Shown: positions 20,976 through 33,557, numbered from the stretch's first letter. The stretch: 64,000 nt of DNA from Euptelea pleiosperma (GCA_035048495.1 CM068549.1:13363103-13427102); one strand, 5' to 3'. The notes: generated by a model not told the origin, from the letters alone. Program-made: numbers and translations.

Positions 20976-21549
20976 CATCATCGTAGAACCAAGAATCAGA
21001 TAAACTTGTCAAATTTTTAAATCAATGATCTCAACCAAGAATTTAGACCACTGTTTAGGTGCAAGATTGACCTTAATCATCGAACAAACACTAACCCAGA
21101 CACTGTCACCTGAAGCAAGTAAAGCCATTTGAGCAGTCACGCAAAATGCATTTAACATCTAATCTACGCAAGCTACAATCCAATAAAGACCAAATAATAA
21201 ACTTCATATAGCAGGGATTTGAGTGTCAAAGGCACCCGAATTTATTTGAGGACTACCAAGAACTCCAAACAGCTGGTACCTGCAATGTCCTATTCTGCAT
21301 GTTGATCATGGTTTCTATATCTGTCTATGCTAATTGCAGATCATATGTTTCTTGCAAGGGGCGATGTTTTGTAGAAAAAATGCTTATATGCATAAAAAAG
21401 ATGGGAGTTGAATTTAGTTACTACCAAGAACTCCAAACCCAAATACACATTAAAAAAAACCTACATTAAAAGGTTATGGAGGAAATCTAAATGCCACAAC
21501 GCTAAAAATAGTAACACATGGATCTCAGAACGTTAACAACAATTCAGAC

Positions 21550-22085
21550 CAAAGATACGTTTGATTTGTGATTTCTATCCGTTGGATTCATATAGTCAGT
21601 GGGCCTGAAAGAGTGTGCCACAAATCCAATGAACACCAAAAATAAGTCTGATTTGTGATTTCTACCCATTGAAATCAACCAAGAGGATTGCTAAACATTC
21701 ATACCGTCAGTGGGCCCGAAAGAGGTGTTCCTAAAAGAGTGTGCCAAAAATAAGTCTGATTTGTGATTTCTACCCACTGGATTCAACCAAGAGGATCACT
21801 AAACATTCATACGGTTAGTGGGCTCGAAAGAGTGTGCCACATGGCAATCCAATGAACCCACCCCTTGTGAACCTATAGACCAAAAATAAGTCTGATTTGT
21901 TATTTCTACACATTGGATTCAACGAAGATGATGGCTAAACATTCACACGGTCAGTGGGCCTGAAAGAGTGTGCCACAAATCCAACGACCCCTGAATATTA
22001 GCACACCAAAAATAAGTCTGATTTGTTTGTGATTTCTACCCATTGGATTCAACCAAGAGGATGGCTAAACGTTCATACAGCCAAA
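21550..22085 (+). repeat. Tandem array of about five 90-140-bp units
   Basis: Each unit contains AAGTCTGATTTGTGATTTCT, CCATTGGATTCAACCAAGAG, GCTAAACATTCATACGGTCA, GTGGGCCTGAAAGAGTGTGC. Units differ by indels. The text matches one half of the foldback-MITE core, so the array seems to be local amplification of a MITE half. Confidence 0.8.
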
Positions 22086-22369
22086 CCCAGCATCAAACCC
22101 ACCAAAACAGAAATAAAAATGGAAATATAAACCCAGAAAATATACTTTAACGAATCAGGGTTAAAGCACTAAAATCAAATGGCTACAGATAAACCCCTAA
22201 ACCTGATCATGATCACTGAACTCAGGAGAAAAACCCAAAACCTGAACCCAAGCATGATCACTGACCTCAGAAAACCCCCCAAAATGTTGATTCAGAAATG
22301 GAAACCTCAACAAAAATCTCAAACCGAGGACCCCAAACCATGGTTCAAACAACCTGAATGGTGGTTCCA

Positions 22370-22930
22370 GGGGAGAGAGAGAGAGAGAGAGAGAGAAGAC
22401 TTACTTGAGAGGTGTGTGACAGTGGTAGGAAGGATTGGTTTTCGGTGAGTGGGTTCCTCCTCTTCTTTTAGAACGACTGGCTTCTGGCTCCCTACAAATA
22501 AACCCTAGACTTAGAGAGAGGGAGAGAAGAGAGAAGAGATGAAAGAGAGAGAAAGAAAAGGCTTACTTGAGAGAGAGAGAGATGAAGTTGCAGGCGTGAG
22601 GCGAGGTGGAGGTGGAAATAAAGTTGCATGTGTAGGTTCCTCCTCTTCTTCAGCGAGAGAGGGGGATTAGGTGAGAGGATGAGAAAGCAATGAGTTTCAG
22701 AGAGAAGTACGTGAGAGAGGATAGGTTACTTGAGAGGAGTAGGGTTAGGTGAGCCCAAAAATTGGGCGCCAAAAAAAAGGTCAAGTTTTTCGTTTAGAAA
22801 ACAATCTCAACCGTCAAAGCTACAGAATGGATCTCAACCACTACTTACCGACGAGACAACCTTCTTCTTTTGTTATATAGATTTGTTATTTGATTTAATA
22901 CATTATTTCATGTATTTTATAAAGCATGGT
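22370..22930 (-). promoter_or_regulatory. Possible minus-strand 5' leader with repeated donor-like sites
   Basis: CT-rich on the minus strand. It includes a (GA)n run (22373-22396) and three copies of CTCAAGTAA (about 22401, 22563 and 22726), each a GTAA-type donor-like site. A duplicated CCTCCTCTTCTT block (about 22449 and 22627) suggests a local tandem duplication of about 165-185 bp. A TATAAAAT (minus) lies at about 22915-22923. Acceptor-like TTGCAG sites occur to the left at about 21281 and 20577, but no coding exon was found. This is weak evidence for a non-coding or UTR-only transcript. Confidence 0.25.
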
Positions 22931-24349
22931 TGATGTATTGGATGTTTGCATTGTTTTTGGAGCTTTTGAATTTACACGAAAATCAAAAACTTGTGAAGGT
23001 CATTTGGATCCTTTCTTAAGTTTGGATCGGCTTGAATGTTTAAGTATAATGAGATTACTATGTTTAGTAACACATATCAAAACATTTAGCCCTATCTAAT
23101 TTTAAAATCTTGAATTATGATTTTTTGCATTATTTGTCCCATTTAGGAATTCATTTTTAACAAGTTTCTTATATACTTGTTTTATTGCACATTGAATACT
23201 GTTCATGCATCCATATTGATTCCATATCTTGTTATGAGACTTGGAATAATTGGAAAATAAATGTTGAGTGTGCATGGATCACGATTAAGGGTTTTGTGGC
23301 CTGTCATGTTGAAATTCTTATGCTGTGATCCCAAAAGAGCAAGAAGGGCCTGTAGCCCTAGGGTGAAAAGCCCTAACCTCCTTAGTATCATGCATGTAGT
23401 GATATTTTGGTTTACTTGTGGCAAGTATCCCCGTGGGTTTTATTGGTACATGCATATTCACTGAATGTTCTATTTTAATAAATTTGGCCAAACTAGACTT
23501 ATCGATAACTTTGCACTTTATGATGGTATCATACATTGCATATATAATATATATCAAGATTGATTTATCATGTTTAGTCACTCATTCCCATAGACACATG
23601 GGTGTTGGAGTGTGCCTATTGAGCTTCCCAGCTCACCCTGTCTACTTAACATGTTTTAGATTTGCCCGATGGAGCGGGTGCTTTGTCGATTCTATGCCAG
23701 CAAAAGATTGACATTTACTATGGTTTATTTCAATTAGACATGATGTATTATGATTTGATTTAATAATTAACAATGTAATAAATATTGGTACTTAGTTAAT
23801 TTTATGTTATGGATTATGATTCATGGGTTATGTTATGAGAATATAATTTTTTTTTATATATTATAATAAAATGCATTGAAACCTACAAATTTGATATATA
23901 ATAGAACCTTGCAATGACATAAGTGGACATTCTTTTAATTATGTTCTTATCCTCACTCCTGGGACCATGGGTTTGGGTTGTGGACCATGAGTCGAGTCCA
24001 GTAGTCATGAGTTGTGTCTGGTAGACCCAAGTTCGATTCGTGACAGGTGGCTTTATAACAACCCATTTAGTTCTGAATATACTACGCACCCAGTGTGTTG
24101 TTTTCTGGAAAAAAGGACTTATTAGGTACGTGGAATAGAATTTAAAAAAATAAATAAATCAAAGATGATTTGCTAAGGGCCGGGCCGGTCCCCTTTGAAT
24201 GTGACCCTAGCCCAGCCCTTATTTAAAAGGCCTTACATATTTGGGCCCAGCCCTAAGGGCTTGAAATTTATAAAAAGTTCCTTTTAGGGCTTTCAAAGGG
24301 CTGGAATGGGCCGGGCCCCCTTACAAGAGGGCTGGGTGTGCCTAATCAA
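22931..24349. other. Intergenic, no gene seen
   Basis: AT-rich to about 24100. At 24180-24330 several GGGCCGGGCC and CAGCCCTAAGGGC-type phrases recur in both orientations, an old dispersed repeat. No credible protein. Confidence 0.45.
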
Positions 24350-24930
24350 AACTGAGTTTAGTAGCTCATCACATAGCCAATTTTGACGCAACAAACCTTT
24401 ATAGGTCCCATGGATTACACAACTGAGCTTCGGACAAGATCTCTAACCCATTTACCAAGGCTAACCTCCTGAGGCGATCCCTAACATGTTTCTCGAGTCT
24501 GACCTTTTGAGGTCCCTGCTGACATCCCTGGGGTGATCTTCTCAGCCAGACACGTGTATCTTGCCAATTGGAGAAAGTCCTAACTAATATTAATCCAACA
24601 CATAAGGTAACTTGCATGCCTATTTGCGATTCGAATATGTTTGGGGGACTTTCCAAAGTATAAACAACATCGATAATAGAAAGCCTCCTAAGAGATAGTC
24701 GAACCCTCCTAGAATTGGACTCTCTCTGACATAGCACACTCCAAATGTAAACTTTCCTAGGAAAGACTCTCATAATCTGGAAAGGTTCCAATGGAGAGTC
24801 TAATCCCTTCCAAAATTAAATTCTTCCCAATACAAACTAAACGTAAAGGTATGAGATCCTATCTATATTCAATTTACTTGCGACTCCTTCCTCATTCTAG
24901 ATCATTGGAGTGTTTCTGTAGGTACAACCC
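24350..24930 (+). repeat. Probable retroelement LTR remnant
   Basis: The end reads like a Ty3/gypsy (Tat-type) LTR terminus: TATGAGATCCTATCTATATTC, then TTACTTGCGACTCC, then ATTGGAGTGTTTCTGTAGG. The reverse-strand 130-codon frame across it has no recognisable domain. Boundaries are uncertain. Confidence 0.3.
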
Positions 24931-25449
24931 GATGAATGATCAACAGATGAGCCTCTTTTCTCATCCTAGCAAAGCTATTGAAAATTGTGTGAGAATATAT
25001 TTCCCACATTAAGTATATTTTTAGAGGATTTTGGCATGGGAAAAAGGGTCTTACATTAAGATCAATGATTGTAATGAAGAGATATATAAGAATTTGTTCG
25101 ATTTATTTGTTAATGATGATCATTTTGGAGAACGACAAAAGCCATCGAGGATAGAGCCTATTGGTTAATTCGTGATAACCTCGTGTCACATATGATATTG
25201 CTTGACCCTCATTTGGACATCTAGATTGTCTCCTTAACCTGCTTTTTAATTATCATCTATTCCAACTCAAGCAAAAAGTGTCACAGATTACTTGTGGCAA
25301 AAGGCCACTAAGAGCCCGTTTAACAAACCAAAAAAAAAAAATAACTTTTTTACTTTTAAAAGTTGAAACGTTAGCCTAGATGTCACTACGAAAATGACTT
25401 TTCAGAAGTAATTAATAAAGTTGCTGTTTGTTGAAGTAATTTTTTTTTT

Positions 25450-25853
25450 GGGTTGGGCTCTAGTGACAGTCCTAAAATGACAGGCTCCCATTACAGGACA
25501 CAATATGAGCCACGTGCCACACTCTTAGAAGACTCTGACCGTATGGATCTTTGGCCAATCCCTAGGTGGACCGACAAACAAAAAATCAGCATGACTAGTG
25601 ATTTTTAGGCCTTGGATCTTTGTACCTCAAAATACTGCTCAAATTCCTACAGTTGAGATCAACCCATGAAATTAAATAAGTCCAATCCAACACCTAGAAA
25701 TCACTAATCAGGCTGATTTTTGGTTCGTACGTCCACCTAGGGATTGTTCAAGCATCCATATGGTCAGAGTCCTCTAAGAGTGTGACACGTGGCTCATATT
25801 GTGTCCTGTAATGGGAACCTGTCATTTTAGGGATGTCACTAGAGCTCGACCCT
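25450..25853. mobile_element. Foldback MITE, about 404 bp, with long terminal inverted repeats
   Basis: Arms of about 90 bp pair almost perfectly: GCTCTAGTGACA, CCTAAAATGACAGG, CCCATTACAGGACACAATATG, GAGCCACGTG and CACACTCTTAGA at the left, complement at the right. The core carries the shared AAAAATCAGCATGACTAG and GCTGATTTTTGG blocks. Both flanks are T runs, so a target duplication (8-9 T) cannot be distinguished. Non-coding; a Mutator or hAT-type non-autonomous element is likely. Confidence 0.85.
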
Positions 25854-26167
25854 TTTTTTTTCTTCTTGCTTTCAATAGAAGTGGAAGCATAAAAATTGTA
25901 GAACTGGCGTTTTCTAATTTTTAAGTGAATCTTTCAACATGTCCCTTTTATCATTAGCTGATATAAAACATAAAAATAAAATGACAATACAATCCCTATT
26001 ATCATTTGACATTAGGGGTTTCAACTTCCTTCCCTCCTCATCCATCTCTTCCATCGTTAGAAGGTGGTCTCCTCTCTACGACCCTGTCGACGATGAGAAG
26101 GTATCTCTCTCTCTCTCTTAGTCACTCTTTCAGCTAATCATTTTCTTTCTTGATAGATTAGGGTTTA
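25854..26167. other. Short spacer before element A
   Basis: No gene. Ends with AGGGTTTA next to the LTR; GTTTA (26163-26167) would be the target-duplication half, but the partner at the other side of element A is lost. Confidence 0.5.
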
Positions 26168-27265
26168 TGAAAGTAGGGTTTTTCTGTCGTTGAGAGAACG
26201 ACCCTAGAATCAACACATTTGTATATTATCCGAGATTTTCACTCAAGTCCTGCAAAATTTCACAGGGTTGTACAGTGGCTTTGTGTCGGATGTCGATCCG
26301 CACTCGAGGTTAGGTAACGCACAATAACAAAACCAAAAACATGCAGAAAATGCTGCAAATGGTGGAAGGGTAAGACGATGATTGTGATGTAGGATTTAAA
26401 AATATTCTTTTTTTTTTTTAGAGAGAGAAACTTCCATTCTTATCATAAAAAAATTGCAGAAATAAACTTAGAACTGAAAAATAACAACTTTATTAATGGT
26501 CAATGAATCCTTATAAAAATCAAACTAAAATTAAACACAACAAAAATAAAGAAAACTAGAAAGCAATAAAAACTAAAAGAAGTGGGGTCGAGATAGAGAA
26601 TTGGAACACCTAGAGAGAGAAACTCTAGTGAAAGAGAGAGAAAGTGGAAAAAAATTCACCTTGTGCACTTACCAGTCAGCCTTGAGAGTGATTGGGATCG
26701 AGGTGGACTTAGTTGCTTAATAAACTGATCCATAGGAGAAAGGAGGGGGAGGCATGCAGGTGAGGAAGTGTTGGTGATGGTGTTTGACGGTGGTGGGTTG
26801 GGCGATAGTGAAGGAGGCTGTGCCGTCCAAACCAGCAACGATTTGAGAGGCGTTTCACCGTTTGGCTGGGCAGCAGCGTGGTAGACAGTGGTGGGGCGTG
26901 GTGGAGCGATGCAGCAATGGAGACCTTGAATGTGACGATCTCTAGATCTGCTACTCCATGGAGGCAGCAGGTCTGCAACCGTCTGGTGGAGGGAAACAAT
27001 GGTGAATGGGCGATGATGGTGAGCCGGGCAGCAATGGAGGAAGACCCCACCGTCTGGAGTTGCAGGTTGCACTCCAGCAACCGTTGGATGAAGGTGGACG
27101 GCGATGGAGGCTGGATAGGGGCGGCAAGAAGAGGGCGATCTTCCCTCTTTCTTCTTCTCCTTCTCTCTCCTATATTCTCTTTTTTTTATTCTTTTATTCT
27201 TGACTGGAAAACGATGAAGAAGAGGAACGGCTGGTGATCCTAGTCGCCGGTTTTAATGGTGCTTG

Positions 27266-27290
27266 CCGGAGTTGCAGGTTGCAACTCCGG
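27266..27290. repeat. Inverted repeat, arms CCGGAGTTGCA, 3-nt spacer
   Basis: Perfect 11+3+11, about 270-300 bp downstream of the TATA-like box in LTR orientation. Confidence 0.9.
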
Positions 27291-27372
27291 TGATCTTTTT
27301 TTCTTTTTTTTTTTCTTTTCTTTTCTTCAAGGGAAAACGGTTTTGGGCGGAGTGGTGCTGTAATGGCAATCC

Positions 27373-27399
27373 GTTCTTGCTGGTTCACCCAGCAAGAAC
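27373..27399. repeat. Inverted repeat, arms GTTCTTGCTGG, 5-nt spacer
   Basis: Perfect 11+5+11. Unrelated arm sequence, about 165-190 bp downstream of the TATA-like box. Confidence 0.9.
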
Positions 27400-28084
27400 A
27401 ATGGTGGATGGATAGGGTGTATGCAGGGAAGATGGGAGAGGAAGGATGGGGTAGTCTAAAAACGTGGAGAGAGAGAATGGGAGAGAGACGGTGGCTGGAT
27501 TTTCTTCCAATGTGCAGTAGCTAAAGGAGAGGGAGAGTAGAAGGAAAGCTTCTCTCCTTGTCTTAAATAAGAACCGTTAGGTTTCCTTCCTCTCTTCTTG
27601 ATAGGAACCGTGGGTTCCTATAATAGAAACCCATGGTTTCTAAAACACTTCCTCAATCTTATAGTGGACCCACAACCTTTCTTTCTCTTTTAAAAAAAAT
27701 CTTTCAAAAACAAACATTTCTTTGGCAAAAATCCCTTCATGGTAACAAGGTTTTCAAACTTTTGAGAAAGTTCCCCTTTTGGGTAAATTTGAGGGATACT
27801 TTCTAATAGAGGATGTGGGGTCCACTCCATGACTAGGCCGTTTGTCATTGCTAATGGGCCCATCTCTAGTTTGTTCATGACCCGTATGATTGGATATGGA
27901 ATGATGAGGGCCATTGGATTCCAAGATCACCGATGGGTGATCGGAGGAAAGATCTGAAGATATGCTGATGATCAGACAGTAGAATGGATGATGATGATCC
28001 GATGGATCATCAGAATTTGATGGCAGAGAGAGAATGGGGGTTTAGAAAGAGGAGAGAGAAATTATTACAAAAATAGGGAGAAAA

Positions 28085-28157
28085 TGCTAGCATAGGGTCT
28101 TGAACCCTAGTCTATGACTTGGTCTTCTGCATGCTTTACCAACTGAGCAAGCACTCA
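28085..28157 (-). promoter_or_regulatory. tRNA-like A and B boxes inside the LTR
   Basis: Minus strand: A box TTGCTCAGTTGG (28150-28139; 11 of 12 to TRGCNNAGYNGG) and B box GGTTCAAGACC (28106-28096; exact to GGTTCRANNCC), 32 nt apart as in a tRNA. The acceptor stem does not pair, so this is not a tRNA gene. It could be an internal pol III promoter captured from a tRNA or SINE. Confidence 0.6.
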
Positions 28158-28828
28158 CCTTGTGTTGGTTTATAAGCTTTAATCTCCTTAGTCTCTTCTT
28201 TGAGGGCTTGTCCCTCCTTCTCTCTTGGTCATCCCTTGATTCTTTCTATTCTCTGGCTCTTCCCGTCTTCGGCCCATATCTTCTCATCCTCAGCTTGTTG
28301 GCTCTTGAGCTTTGATCCTAGGTTCTGGAAGTTGATTGTGGGCCCGCATGCCATCAAAATTGCCCGATTAGTGCTCCACGTAGGAATCTCTTCTCGTGCT
28401 GCCCTTCAAGATTTCTCATTCTCTTGCCTTCAAAGTCGCTAGGTTCATTTGCTCTCTGAAATGTTCAACTTCTCTGCTTTCTTCACTGGGCTAGTTCGAT
28501 GGTCAAGTTGATCACCCTTAGATTGATTGTGAGGTTAAAACAGGCATTTGTGATTGATCGTGGGTCCATCAGTCTCGAGAATCATCTGATCGGGTTTCCT
28601 GCAATAGTGAAAAATGCGTAATGAGTCTCAATCATAACGTCTCATACCTAGACTTCCAAAAATGTGTTTAATGCATGCAAATATACCATTTCGTCCAGAA
28701 AAGTGTGTTCTACGCAACAAAAGAGACTCTTACGTAGAAAAGTAGATAAATAGAGTATTTTAACGTGGGAGAATGCAATAACGCTAAAAGGATAATTGCT
28801 TAAAATAAGCACTTTTGAGCGAATATCA

Positions 28829-28840
28829 CAACCCCCAACC
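28829..28840 (-). promoter_or_regulatory. Polypurine tract of element A
   Basis: Minus strand GGTTGGGGGTTG directly before the LTR start TGATATTC. The same sequence lies at 37244-37255 in element B. Confidence 0.8.
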
Positions 28841-30753
28841 AGCATATTGCCAATCCTTGGCAATTAGTGCGAAATAAATGAGCTTAAAAGGGCTCTGCAC
28901 ATGCTGCACACTTTTTTATATTAGCTTCGGGAAAACACCGTTCGTCAAATCATTAAATGGATGCAAAAATAGTTACATGTTAGCGAAGAGTTGGAAAGTT
29001 TTGGCAAGACTACAGACTGATAATCATGACCCAGAATAGTCAGACTCTGCGTGTGTGTGTGCTCAACATTCTCATCATCCTACAGTAAAGATTTCCAGAT
29101 CACCTCTAAGTTTTTATGCCTCGACCTCAAATCTCACATGTTTAGCACTCAGAATAGAATCACACAAGAATGGTTTTCTTCTTTTCTCTCAATTTATATG
29201 TGAGGAGATATATTTAATATAAAGAGGCAAAAGATCTCACATATGTTTTATTTGAAGGAAGGACATCTTTAACAGAAGAAGATCTCATGATTGGAATACC
29301 ACTTCACTCGGGAACGTCAGATCAAACTCTATAGCTTCTCTTTCTCCAATCTCCACATTTTATGATCGTACTATCCTAGAATCAAGTAGGACTTTCCTGG
29401 GTTGTAATGAGGCTTAGGTCAGGTGTAGAGAGATAAAGGAATACAGGATTTCAAAGATCTTGAGAGGATATTGCCATTTTCTTGAATTTTTCCTACGGCG
29501 TAACACCATTATCTGGTTCTTTTTCCTTTTTTCGTATTTTTCTCTTTTTCTTGATATTTCTGAGACTGCTCAATTTCTTTTCAGCTCTTCTTCATACTTT
29601 CTTTTCATATTTTATTTTCAGCTTGAACCACTTTCTTTTCCTTTTGATTCTTCTTCTTTACTTTTCTTTTCACGGTACACCCACATCAGTTATTCTTTTG
29701 TCCATCTCAAAATAAGGGTAGCCAGTCATGTTTCGTAGCTGGACTGGATTGTAGGTTGATGGGTTTGCAAATAAAAGGCTTTTATAGAAAGGTTCAAGGG
29801 GTTTCTAGTGAAGTATAATTCAGGTGAGTAAAAAGGCTGAATGGTTCAGAAAAAATGGCCTAAATCATTTTCTAGGGTTTGCACTATCATGTATACTGTC
29901 TTGACTGGATATAGAGAAGGTTCTGTCGTAGTAATCCAATGTTGATGTCGTTCTGAGTTTTATGATCGAAGCAAAAGATAATGAGATCTCTCAACGAATA
30001 TTGCGGGCATGAAGAATAGTGAGTCATCCATTGACTCAGGATTATTGTATAACTCTCTGAAATGATTAAAGGCTCGAAAGCTCACTGGGTTAGGTCTCCA
30101 CAATTATTCTCACAGGATCTCTAGAGTTTCAAAACTTAGGATGACTCTGACGTTGATAGTGTACAATTGTGCCAAATCTGAGTTTTTCTGAGTTTTCAAA
30201 CTTGCTGTAGTCACGCCTGACTTGACTCGACGCTAACTTTAAATAAAAATTGACATCCTCAATACTGACTTAACGACGGTTTTTAGCTAATCAAAGTCAG
30301 GGTATTTGACACATTTTTGAAATTCTAGAAAACTTTTGGAGAACATCGGAAATCACCCCAAAAATGAGTTTTTTTTTTTTTTTTTTTATTTATTTATTTT
30401 TTGAAGACATGAGTTTTGGTAAATACCCACCCCCAACCAAAATATAGCACCGTCCTCGGTGCTCATGACCGGGACATAAAATGATGAAAAATCGGTGATG
30501 ATGATGCAAAGGATCAGGGAGGATGTTACCAAGTCAGCAGAAACTCGACAGTGAGTGATACCTGATGATCGGAAGAATGAATGTACCTGCATTTCCAAAG
30601 ATATAACAATAATAACAAATGCATGAGACTTATGTACTCTAGGAATACCGGAATTGCCTTTCCGAAAGCGCTAAGTTTTATGTCTTCAGCCAGACATAAC
30701 GGGGGTGACAGGCACCCCCAACCAAGTTGGAGCACAGGAGACTGAGTGGATCA
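28829..30753 (-). other. Element A, 1.9-kb region between integrase and 3' LTR
   Basis: Athila elements often carry an env-like ORF here. None is visible: the longest minus-strand frames are about 70 codons with no membrane-protein features. The stretch is nearly the same in element B (37244-39166), with a T run near 30368-30388, so it was already non-coding or degenerate when both elements moved. Confidence 0.7.
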
Positions 30754-32314
30754 TCAGTCGACATAAACAGGATCGATGAGATTGATCTCAAAAGTCTGAA
30801 TGAATAATCCGTCAAGTTCATGGAACTGTTTAAGACGCTGGCCATTTACCTGGAATGAGGAGTGATCCTTGGGATCCTCAATAGTGATTGCCCCAAAGGG
30901 TGTGACTGCGGTGACCGTATAAGGACCGGTCCACCTAGATTTCAGTTTCCCAGGGAAGAGATGGAGACGAGAATTATAAAGAAGGACCTTCTGTCCTGGA
31001 TGGAACTCTTTCCTGAGGATGCTCTTGTCATGTATCCACTTCATTTTTGCTTTGTAATTCTTGGACAAGTTGTAGGCATCATTTCTGAGTTCTTCTAACT
31101 CATTCATTTAAAGTTTTCTCTCCTCCCCTGCAGAGTCGAGGTCGAAGTTGAGTTTCTTAATGGCCCATAGGGCACGATGTTCAATCTCTACCGGTAGATG
31201 ACAAGGTTTCCCAAAGACGAGACGATAGGGAGACATATTGAGTGGGGTCTTGTAGGCAGTTCTGTATGCCCATAAAGCATCAGTGAGACGAGTAGACCAG
31301 TCTTTACGTGTGGTATTGACTGTCTTCTCCAAGATCTGCTTGATCTGACGATTAGAAACCTCCACTTGACCACTAGTCTGCGGATGATAAGCTAGGGCAA
31401 CCTTGTGGGTTACCCCATACTTTTTCATTAATTTCTCGAATATCCTATTGCAGAAATGGGTGCCCCCATCACTAATGATGGCCTTAGGGGCACCAAATCT
31501 GGCGAAGATGAACTCCTTTAGGAATTTGACCACCACTTTGTGGTCATTGGTCTTGGTGGGAATGGCTTCTATCCATTTGGATACATAGTCTACCGCAAGG
31601 AGAATGTACTCAAAACCATAGGAAACTGGAAATGAGCCCATGAAGTCGATGCCCCAAATGTCAAATATTTCATCGACCTGGATGGGAGTTAGGGGCATCA
31701 TGTTCCTCTGGGAGATGCGGCCTAGATACTGGCAGTTAGGACAAGTTTTGCTGTAGATATGGGCATCTTTAAATAATGTGGGCCAGTATAATCCGCATTG
31801 CAGAACTTTTTCTGCAGTTTTCTTAGTACTGAAATGACCACCACAAGGTTGGTCATGACACGAGGACAAGATACTGAGTTGGTCCGACTCAGGGACACAG
31901 AGACGAATGATCTGGTCAGGACAGTATTTATACAAATAAGGGTCATCCCAAGAGTAGTACTTAACTCTTGCTAGGAATTGGCTTTTGTCCTGTTTTGACC
32001 AGTGTGAAGGCATTTCTTCGGTGACAAGGTAGTTGACAATGTCAGCATACCAAGGATTAACAGAGATGGCGAACAGTTGTTCGTCTGGAAAGGTTTCATG
32101 GATGGGCTGGGTGTCGAAGGATGACTCTAAAGTCAGTCTAGATAAGTGATCAGCCACTACATTCTCAGTTCCTTTCTTATCCTTAATCTCGAGGTCGAAT
32201 TCCTGCAGTAAGAGAATCCATCTAATTAATAGAGGCTTGGTTTCCTTTTTCGACATGAGATAACGAAGGGCTGCATGATCAGTGTACACTACCACCTTAG
32301 TGGCTAAGAGGTAC
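30754..32314 (-). pseudogene. Element A pol, 3' part: end of RNase H and integrase
   Basis: Ty3/gypsy Athila-lineage polyprotein segment. From the nested LTR (32314) it runs through the end of RNase H ([10 protein letters not shown]), the HHCC integrase zinc finger (…GGHFSTKKT…CPNC), the integrase core (GIDFMGSF, then the second Asp in ISDGGTHF and the Glu in GQVEVSN) and the C-terminal domain ([17 protein letters not shown]). A TAA at 31108-31110, where element B has a Gln codon (CAA), cuts off the last ~117 codons. They remain open to 30754. The N-terminal MSEY of the apparent frame comes from the inserted LTR, not from pol. Confidence 0.9.
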
Positions 32315-33276
32315 TGATATTCGCTCAAAAGTGCTTATTTTAAGCAATTATCCTGTTAGCGTTATTGCATTCTCCTACATAAAATGCTCTATTTATCTAC
32401 TTTTCTACGTAATAGTTTCTTCTGTTGCGTAGAACACACTTTTCTGGACGAAATGGTATATTTGCATGCATTAAACACATTTTCGGAAGTCTAGATATGA
32501 AGTCATTCTGATAGAGTCTCATTACGCGCTTCTTCTGTCGCAGGAAACCCCGATGGGACGATTCTCGAGACTTGTGGGCCCAAATCGATCATGAAAGCCC
32601 ATTATCAAAGCTTAAAGAGCCCACATGCTATGACTAGAAGATATGGGCCAAATATGGGCTGAATAAGAGGACCAAAAAGCCGGCCCAAAGAACGAAGAGA
32701 GCAGGAGAGCCAATGACCAAGAGACGGACCAAAGCGTTTAAAGCCACATGAGTCAGCAAGGAATGATAGTCGACTCTACTAGAGATGGGTGAGGATGGTC
32801 ACAGTGAAGACCAGGGTTCCAGACCCTCCGCCAGTGCTTTTTTCCATTTTTTTGATACTTTTTATCTCATCTCTTCTTATTCTCTCTCTCTCTTCATCTC
32901 TCGATCCTCGAATCTACTGACTTAACCCCAGAACTCCTACCCTTCGGCTCTATCTCATCTCCCTTAGCTTTCTGACCGTTGGATCTTCCATCGGACCGTT
33001 GGATCTTCAATTGGACCGTTGGATCTCTCTAGATCCGTCGATCTACCAATCTGGGTCCCAATCAAGTCACCATCCATCCGATCGCCATCAGAATGTCTGT
33101 CACATCATCTTGTGAGACGATGGACATCATCAGTCCATGTGGGCCAATAGCCGGGCCCATCATCATCGACCCGCTGTCCGACCAGTTAGTGGACCCCGTG
33201 AATTTCAAAATAATTTTAATTAAAAAATGGGGGGTCCACTAAATGGGGACATTCCCCAAAGAAAAGTAGCATTTTA

Positions 33277-33279
<3 letters not shown>

Positions 33280-33321
<42 letters not shown>
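33280..33321. repeat. Poly-A run of 42
   Basis: Homopolymer in the solo LTR. The truncated LTR of element B breaks at the equivalent run (36264-36280). Confidence 0.95.
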
Positions 33322-33326
<5 letters not shown>

Positions 33327-33533
33327 TATTTTTTATTTTCAAAAAATACCCTATTTCCATTAATGGAAATAGGGAGCTTTATAAGAGGAGGGAGAAGGGT
33401 TCGTTCGAACCCTAATCCCCCTCCAATCTCTTCCATTCTCTCCCCCAAGCCCTCGTACGCCTTTTTCCCTTCTTGTTTGGCCGTTTTCCTTGGTTTCGCC
33501 ATCTTCTTCTTCATCTTCTCTTTCACGTCCTCA

Positions 33534-33557
33534 CCGGAGTTGCAGCAGCAACTCCGG
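33534..33557. repeat. Inverted repeat, arms CCGGAGTTGC, 4-nt spacer
   Basis: Perfect 10+4+10, about 150 bp downstream of the TATA-like box. Confidence 0.9.

Larger units (their letters stand above)
26168..28828 (-). mobile_element. 3' LTR of Athila element A (2,661 bp)
   Basis: On the minus strand it begins TGATATTCGCTCAAAAG at 28828 and ends at 26168 (…CCTACTTTCA), the TG…CA termini of the family. Its first ~537 bp at the left match the 53,886-54,422 fragment with only a handful of differences, so these are the two LTRs of one element. It contains a TATA-like box (about 27561-27570, minus), inverted repeats at 27266-27290 and 27373-27399, and tRNA-like A/B boxes at 28096-28150. Confidence 0.9.

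Noticed and set aside
21550..22085. CRISPR-like array
   Set aside because: Eukaryotic plant DNA; units are long, diverged and have no uniform spacers.
24399..24791. 130-codon minus-strand frame
   Set aside because: No domain and no start context; the region reads like an LTR remnant.
28085..28157. True tRNA gene
   Set aside because: A and B boxes and spacing fit, but acceptor and anticodon stems do not pair.
31108..32328. Independent protein starting MSEYQ
   Set aside because: The first residues are translated from the inserted LTR; the rest is element A pol.
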